A stretch of 16,566 nt of DNA from Candidatus Pacearchaeota archaeon (GTDB lineage Archaea > Nanoarchaeota > Nanoarchaeia > Pacearchaeales > GW2011-AR1), in contig NZER01000462.1 in the NCBI GenBank assembly GCA_002690445.1, positions 1 to 16,566 on the forward strand, given 5' to 3'. Position numbers and translations under genes: made by a program. Below, piece by piece: positions 5,789 to 12,251 of the stretch; positions within the stretch are counted from its first letter, which is position 1, and every line of letters begins with the position of its first letter. The notes under the pieces were generated by a model, which was not told the DNA's origin, made no database searches, and saw only the letters and a list, made by a program, of their open reading frames with translations.

Positions 5789-5977
5789 ATGGCAAAGGAA
5801 AAATCATGTTTAAACTGCAGAGCAATTTACGAAGGAGATAAATGCCCATCTTGCGGAGAAACACCAGCATCAGATAATTTCAAAGGCCGCGTTCATATTT
5901 TCAATTCAGAAAAATCAGAAATCGCAGACAACATGGAAATAAACAAAACAGGCGAGTTTGCCATTAAATCCAGATAA
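5789..5977 (+). CDS. spt4: Transcription elongation factor Spt4 (RpoE'')
   Basis: The protein has 62 residues, the normal archaeal size. Two CxxC knuckles, CLNC (residues about 7-10) and CPSC (19-22), form the zinc ribbon, followed by the Spt4 strand region GRVHIFNSEKSEIADNM. Spt4 pairs with Spt5 and clamps RNA polymerase for processive elongation. Spt5 is not in the window. It starts 3 bases after rpo7 and is clearly cotranscribed with it. An overlapping upstream start for the next gene is discussed there. Confidence 0.92.
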   Translation: MAKEKSCLNCRAIYEGDKCPSCGETPASDNFKGRVHIFNSEKSEIADNMEINKTGEFAIKSR

Positions 5978-5981
5978 TTCT

Positions 5982-6407
5982 ATGGAAGCAAAAACAATTA
6001 GCCAGGAAAAAAACCCATTTCTCAATCGGGAAGAAATAACATTAGAAATAAAATCAGAAGCAGTTCCAAGCGTCGAAGAAGTAAAAAAACAAATTAACAA
6101 AGAAGAAAATCTAGTAGTAGTAAAAAAAGTTAACAGCAATTTTGGGACGCAAACATTCACAGCAGAAGTTTTTGTTTATGATTCTCCTGAAGCAAGAAAA
6201 AAAATAGAAACAATTCCAAAGAAGATAAGGAATAAAATAAAAGAAGAAGAAAAACAAAAAGCCGGAGCAGAAAAAACAGAATCAACAGAGCAAAAACCTG
6301 AACAACCAGCAGAAGAAGAAAATAAAGAACCAAACAAGCCAGAAGAAAAACCTGCAGAAGAACCAGCAGAAGAGCCAGAAACTAAACAAGAACAAAAAAC
6401 AGAGTAA
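5982..6407 (+). CDS. rps24e: 30S ribosomal protein S24e with acidic tail
   Basis: From the ATG at 5982 the protein has 141 residues. The beginning MEAKTISQEKNPFLNREEIT fits the S24e N-terminus, and the core continues through VEEVKKQI, VVVKKVNSNFGTQTFTAEVFVYDS and the basic IPKKIRNKIKEEE. Family members are about 100 residues. Here a Glu/Pro/Lys-rich, strongly acidic tail follows from about residue 95, with repeats such as KPEEKPAEEPAEEPE. A frame extension back to 5958 overlaps spt4 and does not look like S24e, so it was not used. The stop overlaps the next ATG (TAATG). It is a small-subunit ribosomal protein. Confidence 0.9.
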   Translation: MEAKTISQEKNPFLNREEITLEIKSEAVPSVEEVKKQINKEENLVVVKKVNSNFGTQTFTAEVFVYDSPEARKKIETIPKKIRNKIKEEEKQKAGAEKTESTEQKPEQPAEEENKEPNKPEEKPAEEPAEEPETKQEQKTE

Positions 6408-6634
6408 TGGTAGTAAAGTCAAAAATCAAAGGAAAGAAAAAACATGTTAACAAACCCACAAGCAAAAAATATACAAAATACAAAATCGAAGGTGATAAAT
6501 TAACAAAAGAAAGATCATGCCCAAGATGCGGTCCAGGCATTTTTCTAAGTCACGGGCAAGGACGGCTATACTGCGGCAAATGCCATTTTACCGAATTCGC
6601 ACCTAGTTCAGCAAATCAATCAAATAAAGAATAA
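6407..6634 (+). CDS. rps27ae: 30S ribosomal protein S27ae
   Basis: The protein has 75 residues. A basic N-terminal half (KSKIKGKKKHVNKPTSKKY) leads into a zinc ribbon with CPRCGPGIFLSHGQGRLYCGKC; its cysteines lie at about 38/41 and 56/59. This is the archaeal/eukaryotic S27ae (without the ubiquitin fusion of eukaryotes). It overlaps S24e by one base, is the last gene of the rpo7 operon and ends 9 bases before the convergent 6644 gene. A few extra residues (SSANQSNKE) follow the usual end. Confidence 0.93.
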   Translation: MVVKSKIKGKKKHVNKPTSKKYTKYKIEGDKLTKERSCPRCGPGIFLSHGQGRLYCGKCHFTEFAPSSANQSNKE

Positions 6635-6643
6635 CATATCCCC

Positions 6644-6964
6644 CTATTTTCCTTGTTCTCTTGCCATTTGTGCTTTTGCTTTTTGTTCAAATTCAGCATC
6701 AATTTTTTTAAAAAGTTCTTCAGCAAATAAATCTAATCCCAATCTATTTGCCTCAGCTGTCACATTTACTCTTTCAGCCTCCATTACAGATCCGGGGAAA
6801 ACAGGAACACCATTATGCATAGCGCCCCGATGATTTGCATACAACTGTGCACTATCGGCTACAGCAATCTTCTTTGGATCTATGCGATCTTTGTATTCTA
6901 AAAAGCTCATTACATTGGGAACTTTTTGTGAGCGTTGAACATATGTTGTAATTTTTTTTGCCAT
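6644..6964 (-). CDS. Small basic-to-acidic protein, function unknown
   Basis: From the internal ATG at 6964 the protein has 106 residues and begins MAKKITTYVQRSQKVPNV. The frame is open further upstream to 7126, but that part is a hydrophobic, unconvincing reading of a structured leader and was left out. There is a central globular-looking part (YKDRIDPKKIAVADSAQLY, then HRGAMHNGVPVFPGS) and a C-terminal amphipathic helix (LFAEELFKKIDAEFEQKAKA). I do not recognise a family. A TATA-like CTTTAAATACTGG near 7056-7068 would give a leader of roughly 70 bases with a hairpin. Confidence 0.6.
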   Translation of the reverse strand: MAKKITTYVQRSQKVPNVMSFLEYKDRIDPKKIAVADSAQLYANHRGAMHNGVPVFPGSVMEAERVNVTAEANRLGLDLFAEELFKKIDAEFEQKAKAQMAREQGK

Positions 6965-6981
6965 ATTAAATATAACCCTAA

Positions 6982-7024
6982 GAGAGGTGACAAAGCGAAA
7001 AAAAGTGTGCTCTGTCGCCCTCTC
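6982..7024 (-). promoter_or_regulatory. Hairpin in the leader of the 6644 gene
   Basis: The arms GAGAGG-TGACA (6982-6992) and TGTC-GC-CCTCTC (7013-7024) pair with one small bulge around a roughly 20-base A-rich loop. If the transcript starts near 7037, the stem sits 18-60 bases before the start codon and could affect translation. There is no known riboswitch match. Confidence 0.35.
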
Positions 7025-7162
7025 CTGGGGAAAAAGAGGTGATAACATACAAAACATAAACCAGTATTTAAAGCTTTCGGTTGTGATGTAACTTAGTAGT
7101 GACACTATTATTAATGCCACTAACATAACAAACTTTATTAATTCTCCTACTATATTCTATAA

Positions 7163-8002
7163 ATGGAGAAAAAGGATACAACCCAAGATAAAATTAACCA
7201 AGGCCAGTTTTTCAACTTAATAACCAGCGAAGAACTAAGCTGGCAGGCCATTATATACGACCTAATCAAAACAGAGCAGCTGGATCCGTGGAATATAGAT
7301 ATAGGGGTTTTAGCAGACAAATATATTGAGACAATTCAGCAATTAGAAGAAGCAGATTTCTTTATTTCTTCAAAAGTCTTGCTTGCCTGCTCCCTCCTTC
7401 TAAGATTAAAATCTGAAATCTTATTAAACACTCACATTCAAAGTTTAGATGAAGCTCTTTACGGAAAACAGGAAAACCAGTATTCTTTTGAAAGAATAGA
7501 AATTGATGAAGACGAACTTCCCCTTCTTGTCCCCCGCACTCCCATGGCCCGCCATCGAAAAGTTACTCTCAAAGAACTTATGTCTTCATTAAATAAAGCA
7601 ATTGACACAGAAAACCGGAGAATTAAAAGAGAAATAAAATCCAAGCAAGCAGAAAAGTCCGCCCTCACAGTCCTGCCTAAAACCTCCCGCATCCCACTGA
7701 AAACAAGAATAAAAGATATTTTCCTCCGCATTCAAAACCACATTAAACAGCCTGAAAAAATCCGCATGAAATATTCAGAACTTGCTCCATCAAGAGAAGA
7801 AAAGATCGCATCATTTCTTCCAGTTCTCCATCTCTCTAACAACAAAAAAGTTTACCTAAAACAAGACATTCACTTTGATGAAATTTCCATGGCTTTAGAG
7901 ATGCACGAAGAAGAAGCTCGTGCACTAAGAAAAGAACTTGCAGAATTAACAGAAGAACAAGAAATATCTAATACCGAAGAAATTAATCAAGCGCAAAAAT
8001 AA
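7163..8002 (+). CDS. scpA: Segregation and condensation protein ScpA
   Basis: The protein has 279 residues. The N-terminal kleisin part includes LSWQAIIYDLIKTEQLDPWNIDI and the hallmark helix ISSKVLLACSLLLRLKSEILL (about 68-92). A variable acidic/basic middle follows (about 115-180). The C-terminal winged-helix part is about 185-255, including KTRIKDIFLRIQNHIK and REEKIASFLPVLHLSNNKKVYLKQD. ScpA is the kleisin that bridges the heads of SMC in chromosome condensation. Neither scpB nor smc lies in the window. A TATA-like CTTTATTAAT lies about 26 bases before the ATG, so the mRNA is probably leaderless. The stop abuts the stop of convergent hisS with no gap. Confidence 0.92.
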   Translation: MEKKDTTQDKINQGQFFNLITSEELSWQAIIYDLIKTEQLDPWNIDIGVLADKYIETIQQLEEADFFISSKVLLACSLLLRLKSEILLNTHIQSLDEALYGKQENQYSFERIEIDEDELPLLVPRTPMARHRKVTLKELMSSLNKAIDTENRRIKREIKSKQAEKSALTVLPKTSRIPLKTRIKDIFLRIQNHIKQPEKIRMKYSELAPSREEKIASFLPVLHLSNNKKVYLKQDIHFDEISMALEMHEEEARALRKELAELTEEQEISNTEEINQAQK

Positions 8003-9163
8003 TCATAAATCTCCAGCTAATTCTTTCTCACTAACCAGCCTCTCATTACCAGTTTTCATATCCTTAACTTTCAATTTCCCTTTTTTAACCTCCTCCTCAC
8101 CTACAAAAACAACCTTCTCGATTTTCCGAGCATTTGCATAATCCAGCGCCTTGCTTACCCCCTTGTCCAGCAAAACCACCGTCGCTGTTCCATCCTTCCT
8201 CAATTTCTCAGCAATCTGAATTGCTTTCTTATCCTGTCCAATTGATAAAACTAAAATTTTCACACCTTCCAACTCAACTTTAGCCAGTGCACATAATCTT
8301 TCTAAACCAGCACCATAACCAACTGATTGAATCCCATTAATTTCAAAAGCCCCCCCCCCCGCCACACTCTCCCCAGTTCCCTTAACCTTCGCTTCAAAAA
8401 TAGTTCCATTATAATACGAAAGCCCGCGCGCCAAACTCGGAGCAAACTCAACCTTCACCCCGTAATTCTGGCAAAACTTTCGCAATTCCTGAATATCTTT
8501 ATAAAAATTATATTTCTCAAAAAATTTCTCCGGTTTCTTAAATATTCTCAAAAGTTTCTCAGCATTATACTTCTTAAGATTCTCAAGAACTTTTTTCTCC
8601 GGAAGCTTATCTAACTTATCAATCTCCCGAATAACATCTTCCATATATCTCTCCTCAATTTTCTCATCTTCTAAAATCTCATTCATCAGTTTCCTATTAT
8701 TAATATAAATAATTGTATCAATCCCCAATTTCTCAGATATACTTTTAATCGTAGCCAAAACTTCTACTTCATCCTTAACAGAACTGCCCACAACATCAAC
8801 ATCGCACTGCGTAAACTGCCTAAATCTCGTTGAAGAAACAGGCTCGTCGCGAAAAACCGGCCCAGTCTGATATCTCTTATAAGGCAGCTTTTTTTGCTTC
8901 GCAATTCTCTTTAACTGAAAAGTAAATTCATATCTCAAGGCAAGTTTTCTCTTTCCCTTATCCTGCAGCTTAAAAACATCACTCACTGCCTCGTCCCCTT
9001 CATTCTCAGATTTAACAAAATCTTCAGCCTCAATAATCGGCGTCTCAGCCGGCTCAAACCCGTAAACCTCAAACTGCTCCTCAATAATTTTCCTAACTTT
9101 CGCTCGCTTCAAAGCATCTTCGCCAACAAAATCATTAAACCCTCTAATTTTTTCTGTTTTCAT
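8003..9163 (-). CDS. hisS: Histidine--tRNA ligase
   Basis: The protein has 386 residues and is a class II aaRS that joins His to tRNA-His with ATP. The segment LRYEFTFQLKR is followed by motif 2, YQTGPVFRDEPVSSTRFRQF, then QCDVDVVG. The histidine-binding motif is LARGLSYYNGTIFE, where Asp of the common RGLDYY is Ser. Motif 3 is GAGLERL. The C-terminal anticodon-binding domain starts at about residue 303 (VKILVLSIGQDKKAI). The Gly run of the AGGGAFEI loop is encoded by an 11-base homopolymer. A perfect GAGGTGA ribosome site (9168-9174) lies 4 bases before the ATG. tRNA-His ends 14 bases upstream on the same strand, so the two are probably cotranscribed. Confidence 0.96.
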   Translation of the reverse strand: MKTEKIRGFNDFVGEDALKRAKVRKIIEEQFEVYGFEPAETPIIEAEDFVKSENEGDEAVSDVFKLQDKGKRKLALRYEFTFQLKRIAKQKKLPYKRYQTGPVFRDEPVSSTRFRQFTQCDVDVVGSSVKDEVEVLATIKSISEKLGIDTIIYINNRKLMNEILEDEKIEERYMEDVIREIDKLDKLPEKKVLENLKKYNAEKLLRIFKKPEKFFEKYNFYKDIQELRKFCQNYGVKVEFAPSLARGLSYYNGTIFEAKVKGTGESVAGGGAFEINGIQSVGYGAGLERLCALAKVELEGVKILVLSIGQDKKAIQIAEKLRKDGTATVVLLDKGVSKALDYANARKIEKVVFVGEEEVKKGKLKVKDMKTGNERLVSEKELAGDL

Positions 9164-9177
9164 TTTCTCACCTCAAG

Positions 9178-9306
9178 GGTGGAAGCCGAGAATCGGACTC
9201 GGGCTTCACGGATTTCGCGATTTGCATTTGTAATGCATAATAATCCACTAGTCAAAAGCGAATCACTCACCACAACCGTGCGTTCTGCCACTAAACTACA
9301 ACCACC
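9178..9306 (-). tRNA. tRNA-His(GTG) with intron
   Basis: G-1 and C73, the His identity pair, are encoded. The anticodon stem CACGG pairs with CCGTG, and the loop T-T-G-T-G-G-T carries GTG. The D arm is GTTT/GAAC with AGTGGCA. The T arm is CCGAG/CTCGG with loop TCCGATT. A 57-base intron lies after G37. The spliced length is 72 including G-1, as expected, and no CCA is encoded. Two oddities appear: T-T oppositions at positions 5-68 and 6-67 of the acceptor stem, and C instead of T at position 55. A TATA box (GTATAAAAATC, 9329-9339) is about 27 bases upstream. It is followed by hisS. Confidence 0.88.
9213..9269 (-). other. Intron of tRNA-His
   Basis: This is a 57-base segment between positions 37 and 38. 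The 3' cleavage bulge would be AA^T, directly before CCGTG. Four bases before it (GCGA) can pair with T-T-G-T at positions 32-35, giving a weak central helix. A hairpin with TGCATT/AATGCA arms lies inside. The alternative pairing TTCGC/GCGAA would compete, so the exact junction is inferred from the anticodon arm. Confidence 0.75.
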
Positions 9307-9524
9307 ATTTATATTTAATTCAGAACAAGTATAAAAATCTTTGGAGTTACAACTAAGAAATCTTCTAATGATGGGGATAACTCCGTACAGTTTCCATATT
9401 AACACAACGAGAATCGGGTTTTTAAAACTAACGAAACAGACCCTAGGCATAGAGTCTAGGTTGGCCCGCGCCCATGTTTGCGGGCTTGTCAAAATAAAAA
9501 AAAACAAAATTTTTTACTGAAGAA
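9307..9524. other. Noncoding stretch with GC-rich hairpins
   Basis: It holds the tRNA-His promoter (TATA at 9329-9339) and no convincing gene. At 9442-9485 there are two short hairpins: CCTAG/CTAGG (arms 9442-9446 and 9456-9460) and GCCCGC/GCGGGC (9464-9469 and 9480-9485). They form a GC-rich island in AT-rich sequence. A run of A on the plus strand (T on the minus strand) at 9491-9509 follows. Confidence 0.5.
9491..9509 (-). terminator. T-rich terminator of the acidic microprotein gene
   Basis: On the minus strand this reads as a nearly pure T tract (broken by one G and one A), 16 bases after the stop codon at 9525. T tracts of this kind are the usual archaeal intrinsic terminators. Confidence 0.5.
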
Positions 9525-9665
9525 TTATTCTGCGCTTTCTTCAGGTGAGTCAGCGTCAGCGTCAGCTGGAGCGTCTTCTTTTTCAGCTTCAGCGTCAGCT
9601 GGAGCGTCTTCTGCTGGAGCGTCTCCTTCTGGAGCAGCGTCTCCTTCTGCATTATCGTCTTCCAT
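9525..9665 (-). CDS. Acidic Ala/Asp/Glu/Pro-repeat microprotein (46 residues)
   Basis: The frame begins MEDDNAEGDAAPEGD and ends SPEESAE. Of its 46 residues, 20 are Asp or Glu, 14 Ala and 5 Pro, with one Lys. The units DAPA and DADA recur, and a segment of about 20 bases (encoding EDAPADA) is repeated. It is predicted to be fully disordered, with no signal peptide. A TATA box TTTATAAAA (9687-9695) lies about 26 bases before the ATG and a T tract follows the stop, which supports a real gene even though longer frames overlap it on both strands. It resembles the free acidic tails of archaeal proteins such as the S24e tail here. Function unknown. Confidence 0.62.
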   Translation of the reverse strand: MEDDNAEGDAAPEGDAPAEDAPADAEAEKEDAPADADADSPEESAE

Positions 9666-9726
9666 AATTCATCAATAGAAATTCCTTTTATAAACCTTTA
9701 GTTTTACTCAAGAAGAACAAAAATAA

Positions 9727-10197
9727 TTAGCACTTAGTATAGAACAACTTGCCCCTCGGTGCAGAAGAATAGCACTTCTTAATCTTTGTTTTCTTCAAAT
9801 AAGGGCTATATTCAGCAGAATACTCCCCACCATATTCATAACAGCGTCCCCTGAGATAATTATTTTCCCGTAGACAACTATCCCTTTCTCGGTAATTATA
9901 CCTCTTCTGATAATTCCACCCCCTGTCATATTCTTCATTATCAAAAACCTCATAATCATAATGCCTATCCCAATAATCCCGCGAGGTCCGATAAGAATAT
10001 CCGTGCCGATAATCATAAGTTGAAAACCTGTTCTCATTATCATAATCTGCATAAACAGTCTTTGTCACACCACCCCCATACCGATGATACTTTGTCACAC
10101 TAATAAATTCCTTATAATCATCAGTCCGCGCCGAAACAAAACCCAGACTAAAAAGCAAAGCAAAAATGCAAACCAAACCTAAAAGTTCTTTTCTCAT
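9727..10197 (-). CDS. Tyr-rich secreted protein, function unknown
   Basis: The protein has 156 residues. An N-terminal signal peptide (MRKELLGLVCIFALLFSLGF, then VSA-R) predicts Sec export with cleavage near residue 23. The mature part is very unusual: 24 Tyr in 156 residues, mostly as Y-D, Y-R and Y-N units with many Arg, Asp and Asn. Four Cys remain after cleavage (near DSC, GRC, KKC and the terminal TKC) and could form two disulfides. No known domain is recognised. The ATG lies about 25 bases from the TTTTTAAATAG box near 10217-10227, so the mRNA is probably leaderless. A surface or adhesion role would fit a small-genome archaeon, but that is inference. Confidence 0.72.
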   Translation of the reverse strand: MRKELLGLVCIFALLFSLGFVSARTDDYKEFISVTKYHRYGGGVTKTVYADYDNENRFSTYDYRHGYSYRTSRDYWDRHYDYEVFDNEEYDRGWNYQKRYNYRERDSCLRENNYLRGRCYEYGGEYSAEYSPYLKKTKIKKCYSSAPRGKLFYTKC

Positions 10198-10314
10198 TTG
10201 GACATAAAATTATCTAACTATTTAAAAATTTATATACTCAAGTTATACACAAATTCATTAGTAAAGAAAACTTTATTAACTAGGTTTTATTATCGGGAAT
10301 ATAAAAGAGGTAAA

Positions 10315-11292
10315 ATGAAAGTCGCAATTAACGGGTTGGGCAGAATTGGAAGAACCATACTAAAGATCGGATTAGAGAGGGGAATAAATTTTTCTGCAAT
10401 CAATGATTTAGCAGACACAAAAACTCTAGCGTATCTATTAAAATATGATTCTATTTATGGCAACTACAACAAAAAAGTAGAAGCTGGAAAAGATTTCCTT
10501 AAAATTGGAAACAAAAAAATTAAGGTTTTGTGCGAAGCTGACCCAGAAAAACTTCCATGGAAAAAATTAGGCATTGATGTTGTAATTGAATCAACAGGAA
10601 TTTTCACAGATAAAAAAGAAGCTGCAAAACATCTGAAAGTTGGAGCAAAAAAAGTTTTACTTTCCGCACCTTCTAAAAATCCAGATATCACAATCGTATT
10701 AGGAGTCAATGAAGAAAAACTAAAAAAAGAACACAAAATAATCTCAGTTGCTTCTTGCACAACTAATGCCCTTGCCCCCGTTGCTAAAGTCTTAAATGAC
10801 GCTTTCGGAATCAAGAAAGGATTTATGACAACTATCCACGCATATACAACCAGCCAAAAAATACTCGACGCCCCCCACAAAAAACTAAGGAGGGGCAGAG
10901 CAGGAGCAGCGAACATAGTTCCAACTACATCAGGAGCAACATCCGCAGTAACTCAAGTAATCCCAGAATTAAAAGGAAAATTAAATGGGTTAGCAATAAG
11001 AGTGCCAGTATCCTGCGGAAGCATTGTAGATTTTGTCGCTGAATTAAATAAAAATGTAAGCTCTGATCAAGTCAATAAAGCATTGAAAAAAGCCGCAGCA
11101 GAAAAATTAAAAGGAATTTTGCAATACAGCGAAGACGAACTTGTTTCTTCAGATATCATAAAAAACCCCCACTCATCCATAGTAGATAGTTTGCTAACTC
11201 AAACCATAGGCAACACAGTCAAGGTTTTGGCTTGGTATGACAACGAATTCGGATATAGTTGCAGAATGGTTGATATGCTAAAAAAGATTTAA
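10315..11292 (+). CDS. gap: Glyceraldehyde-3-phosphate dehydrogenase, bacterial/eukaryotic type
   Basis: From the ATG at 10315 the protein has 325 residues. The NAD-binding start is KVAINGLGRIGR, with N30-D31 in the position linked to NAD preference. The catalytic Cys is C148 in SVASCTTNALAPVAK and H175 is in TTIHAYT. The segments APHKKLRRGRAGAANIVPTT and AWYDNEFGYS are classic. The Pro in DAPHKKL also argues for NAD. This is the phosphorylating enzyme of the bacterial GapA family, not the archaeal type II enzyme. An upstream extension of the frame to 10198 is not homologous and was dropped. AGAGGT lies 4 bases before the ATG. It is first in a gap-trxB-pgk cluster. Confidence 0.95.
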   Translation: MKVAINGLGRIGRTILKIGLERGINFSAINDLADTKTLAYLLKYDSIYGNYNKKVEAGKDFLKIGNKKIKVLCEADPEKLPWKKLGIDVVIESTGIFTDKKEAAKHLKVGAKKVLLSAPSKNPDITIVLGVNEEKLKKEHKIISVASCTTNALAPVAKVLNDAFGIKKGFMTTIHAYTTSQKILDAPHKKLRRGRAGAANIVPTTSGATSAVTQVIPELKGKLNGLAIRVPVSCGSIVDFVAELNKNVSSDQVNKALKKAAAEKLKGILQYSEDELVSSDIIKNPHSSIVDSLLTQTIGNTVKVLAWYDNEFGYSCRMVDMLKKI

Positions 11293-11330
11293 AATAAAGA
11301 TTAGGATAAATAAAAAATCCAAAAACTAAA

Positions 11331-12248
11331 ATGTATGACTTAATTATTATCGGGGCAGGACCCGCAGGAATAACTGCAGCTATTTATGCAGCACGGAGAA
11401 AAATAAAATTTCTAATCATAAGTCTTGATGTCGGCGGCCAAACATCCTGGAGTTCTGATGTCGGGAACTATCCTGGCTTGCACTTTCTGTCCGGAGGAGA
11501 CTTAGTTAAAAAATTCCAAGAACATATGCAAGATTATAATATAAGAATAAAACAAGCAGAAGTTACTAACATTCAAAAAAAAGGAAAATTTCTTTTAGTT
11601 AAAACAAAAAAAAATATCTACCAAACAAAAGCAATCCTCATTGCATCCGGGAAAAAACCAAAAAAACTAGAAGTTCCAGGTGAAGAAGAATTTTTAGGAA
11701 AAGGCGTAAACTACTGCGCAACCTGCGACGCCCCGCTTTTTAAAAATAAAACAGTCGTAGTTGTCGGAGGCGGAAATTCTGCCCTAGATGCTTCCTTGTT
11801 TTTATCTAAATATGCAAAAAAAATTTATCTGATTGATATAAATCCGAAATTAGGCGGAGAACCAGTGCTAAAAGAAAAAGTTCTGCAAAACAAAAAAATC
11901 ACACACATTAATAACACAAAGATTCTGGAAATTGCAGGCAGCAAGGTTGTCACTAGCTTAAAATATTCAAGACAAGGTCAGGAAAAAATCCTCAAAACCG
12001 ACGGAGTCTTCATAGAAATTGGATTAATCTCTAAAACTAGTTTTGCAAAAATCATAAAGAAAAATAAGTGGGGAGAGATAATGATTTTTAGAAGTACAAT
12101 AACTCACAGAGAAAACTTAACAAACATACCCGGTGTATTTGCAGCAGGGGACGTTACAGATATTCCAACAAAGCAAATTGTTGTCGCAGCTGGAGAAGGG
12201 GCAAAAGCAGCTATAGCATCTTTTGATTATATAAATAAGTTCAAATAG
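11331..12248 (+). CDS. trxB: Thioredoxin-disulfide reductase-like flavoprotein
   Basis: The protein has 305 residues, the normal length. The FAD site is LIIIGAGPAGITAAIYAAR. The redox-active pair is C129-A-T-C132 in VNYCATCDAP. The second dinucleotide site is VVVVGGGNSALDASLFL, and the late FAD motif is GVFAAGDVTD. It should pass electrons from a nicotinamide cofactor to thioredoxin. After the second site the usual NADPH-specific HRRxxFR segment is replaced by IDINPKLGGEP (residues about 168-178), as in relatives that use NADH or another donor, so cofactor preference is uncertain. It lies 38 bases after gap and 3 bases before pgk and is probably cotranscribed with them. Confidence 0.93.
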   Translation: MYDLIIIGAGPAGITAAIYAARRKIKFLIISLDVGGQTSWSSDVGNYPGLHFLSGGDLVKKFQEHMQDYNIRIKQAEVTNIQKKGKFLLVKTKKNIYQTKAILIASGKKPKKLEVPGEEEFLGKGVNYCATCDAPLFKNKTVVVVGGGNSALDASLFLSKYAKKIYLIDINPKLGGEPVLKEKVLQNKKITHINNTKILEIAGSKVVTSLKYSRQGQEKILKTDGVFIEIGLISKTSFAKIIKKNKWGEIMIFRSTITHRENLTNIPGVFAAGDVTDIPTKQIVVAAGEGAKAAIASFDYINKFK

Positions 12249-12251
12249 AAA

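Noticed and set aside
5958..5981. Upstream start of S24e within spt4
   Set aside because: It would overlap spt4 by 20 bases and add a non-conserved MPLNPDNS; the ATG at 5982 matches the family N-terminus.
6965..7126. Hydrophobic N-terminal extension of the 6644 gene (possible membrane helix)
   Set aside because: The reading passes through a hairpin-forming leader and joins a soluble, charged protein. The internal ATG gives a more natural protein. This is not certain.
9160..9507. 115-residue open frame on the minus strand across the tRNA-His gene
   Set aside because: The tRNA with paired arms and intron explains the region; the translation resembles no protein and overlaps the start of hisS.
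9443..9678. Two overlapping Ser/Ala- and Gln/Thr/Leu-rich frames over the acidic gene
   Set aside because: They are other readings of the same repeat DNA. Only the acidic frame has a TATA box at the leaderless distance and a stop before a T tract.
10198..10314. Upstream extension of the GAPDH frame by 39 residues
   Set aside because: The extension is not GAPDH-like, while KVAINGLGRIGR is the family's normal N-terminus and AGAGGT precedes that ATG.
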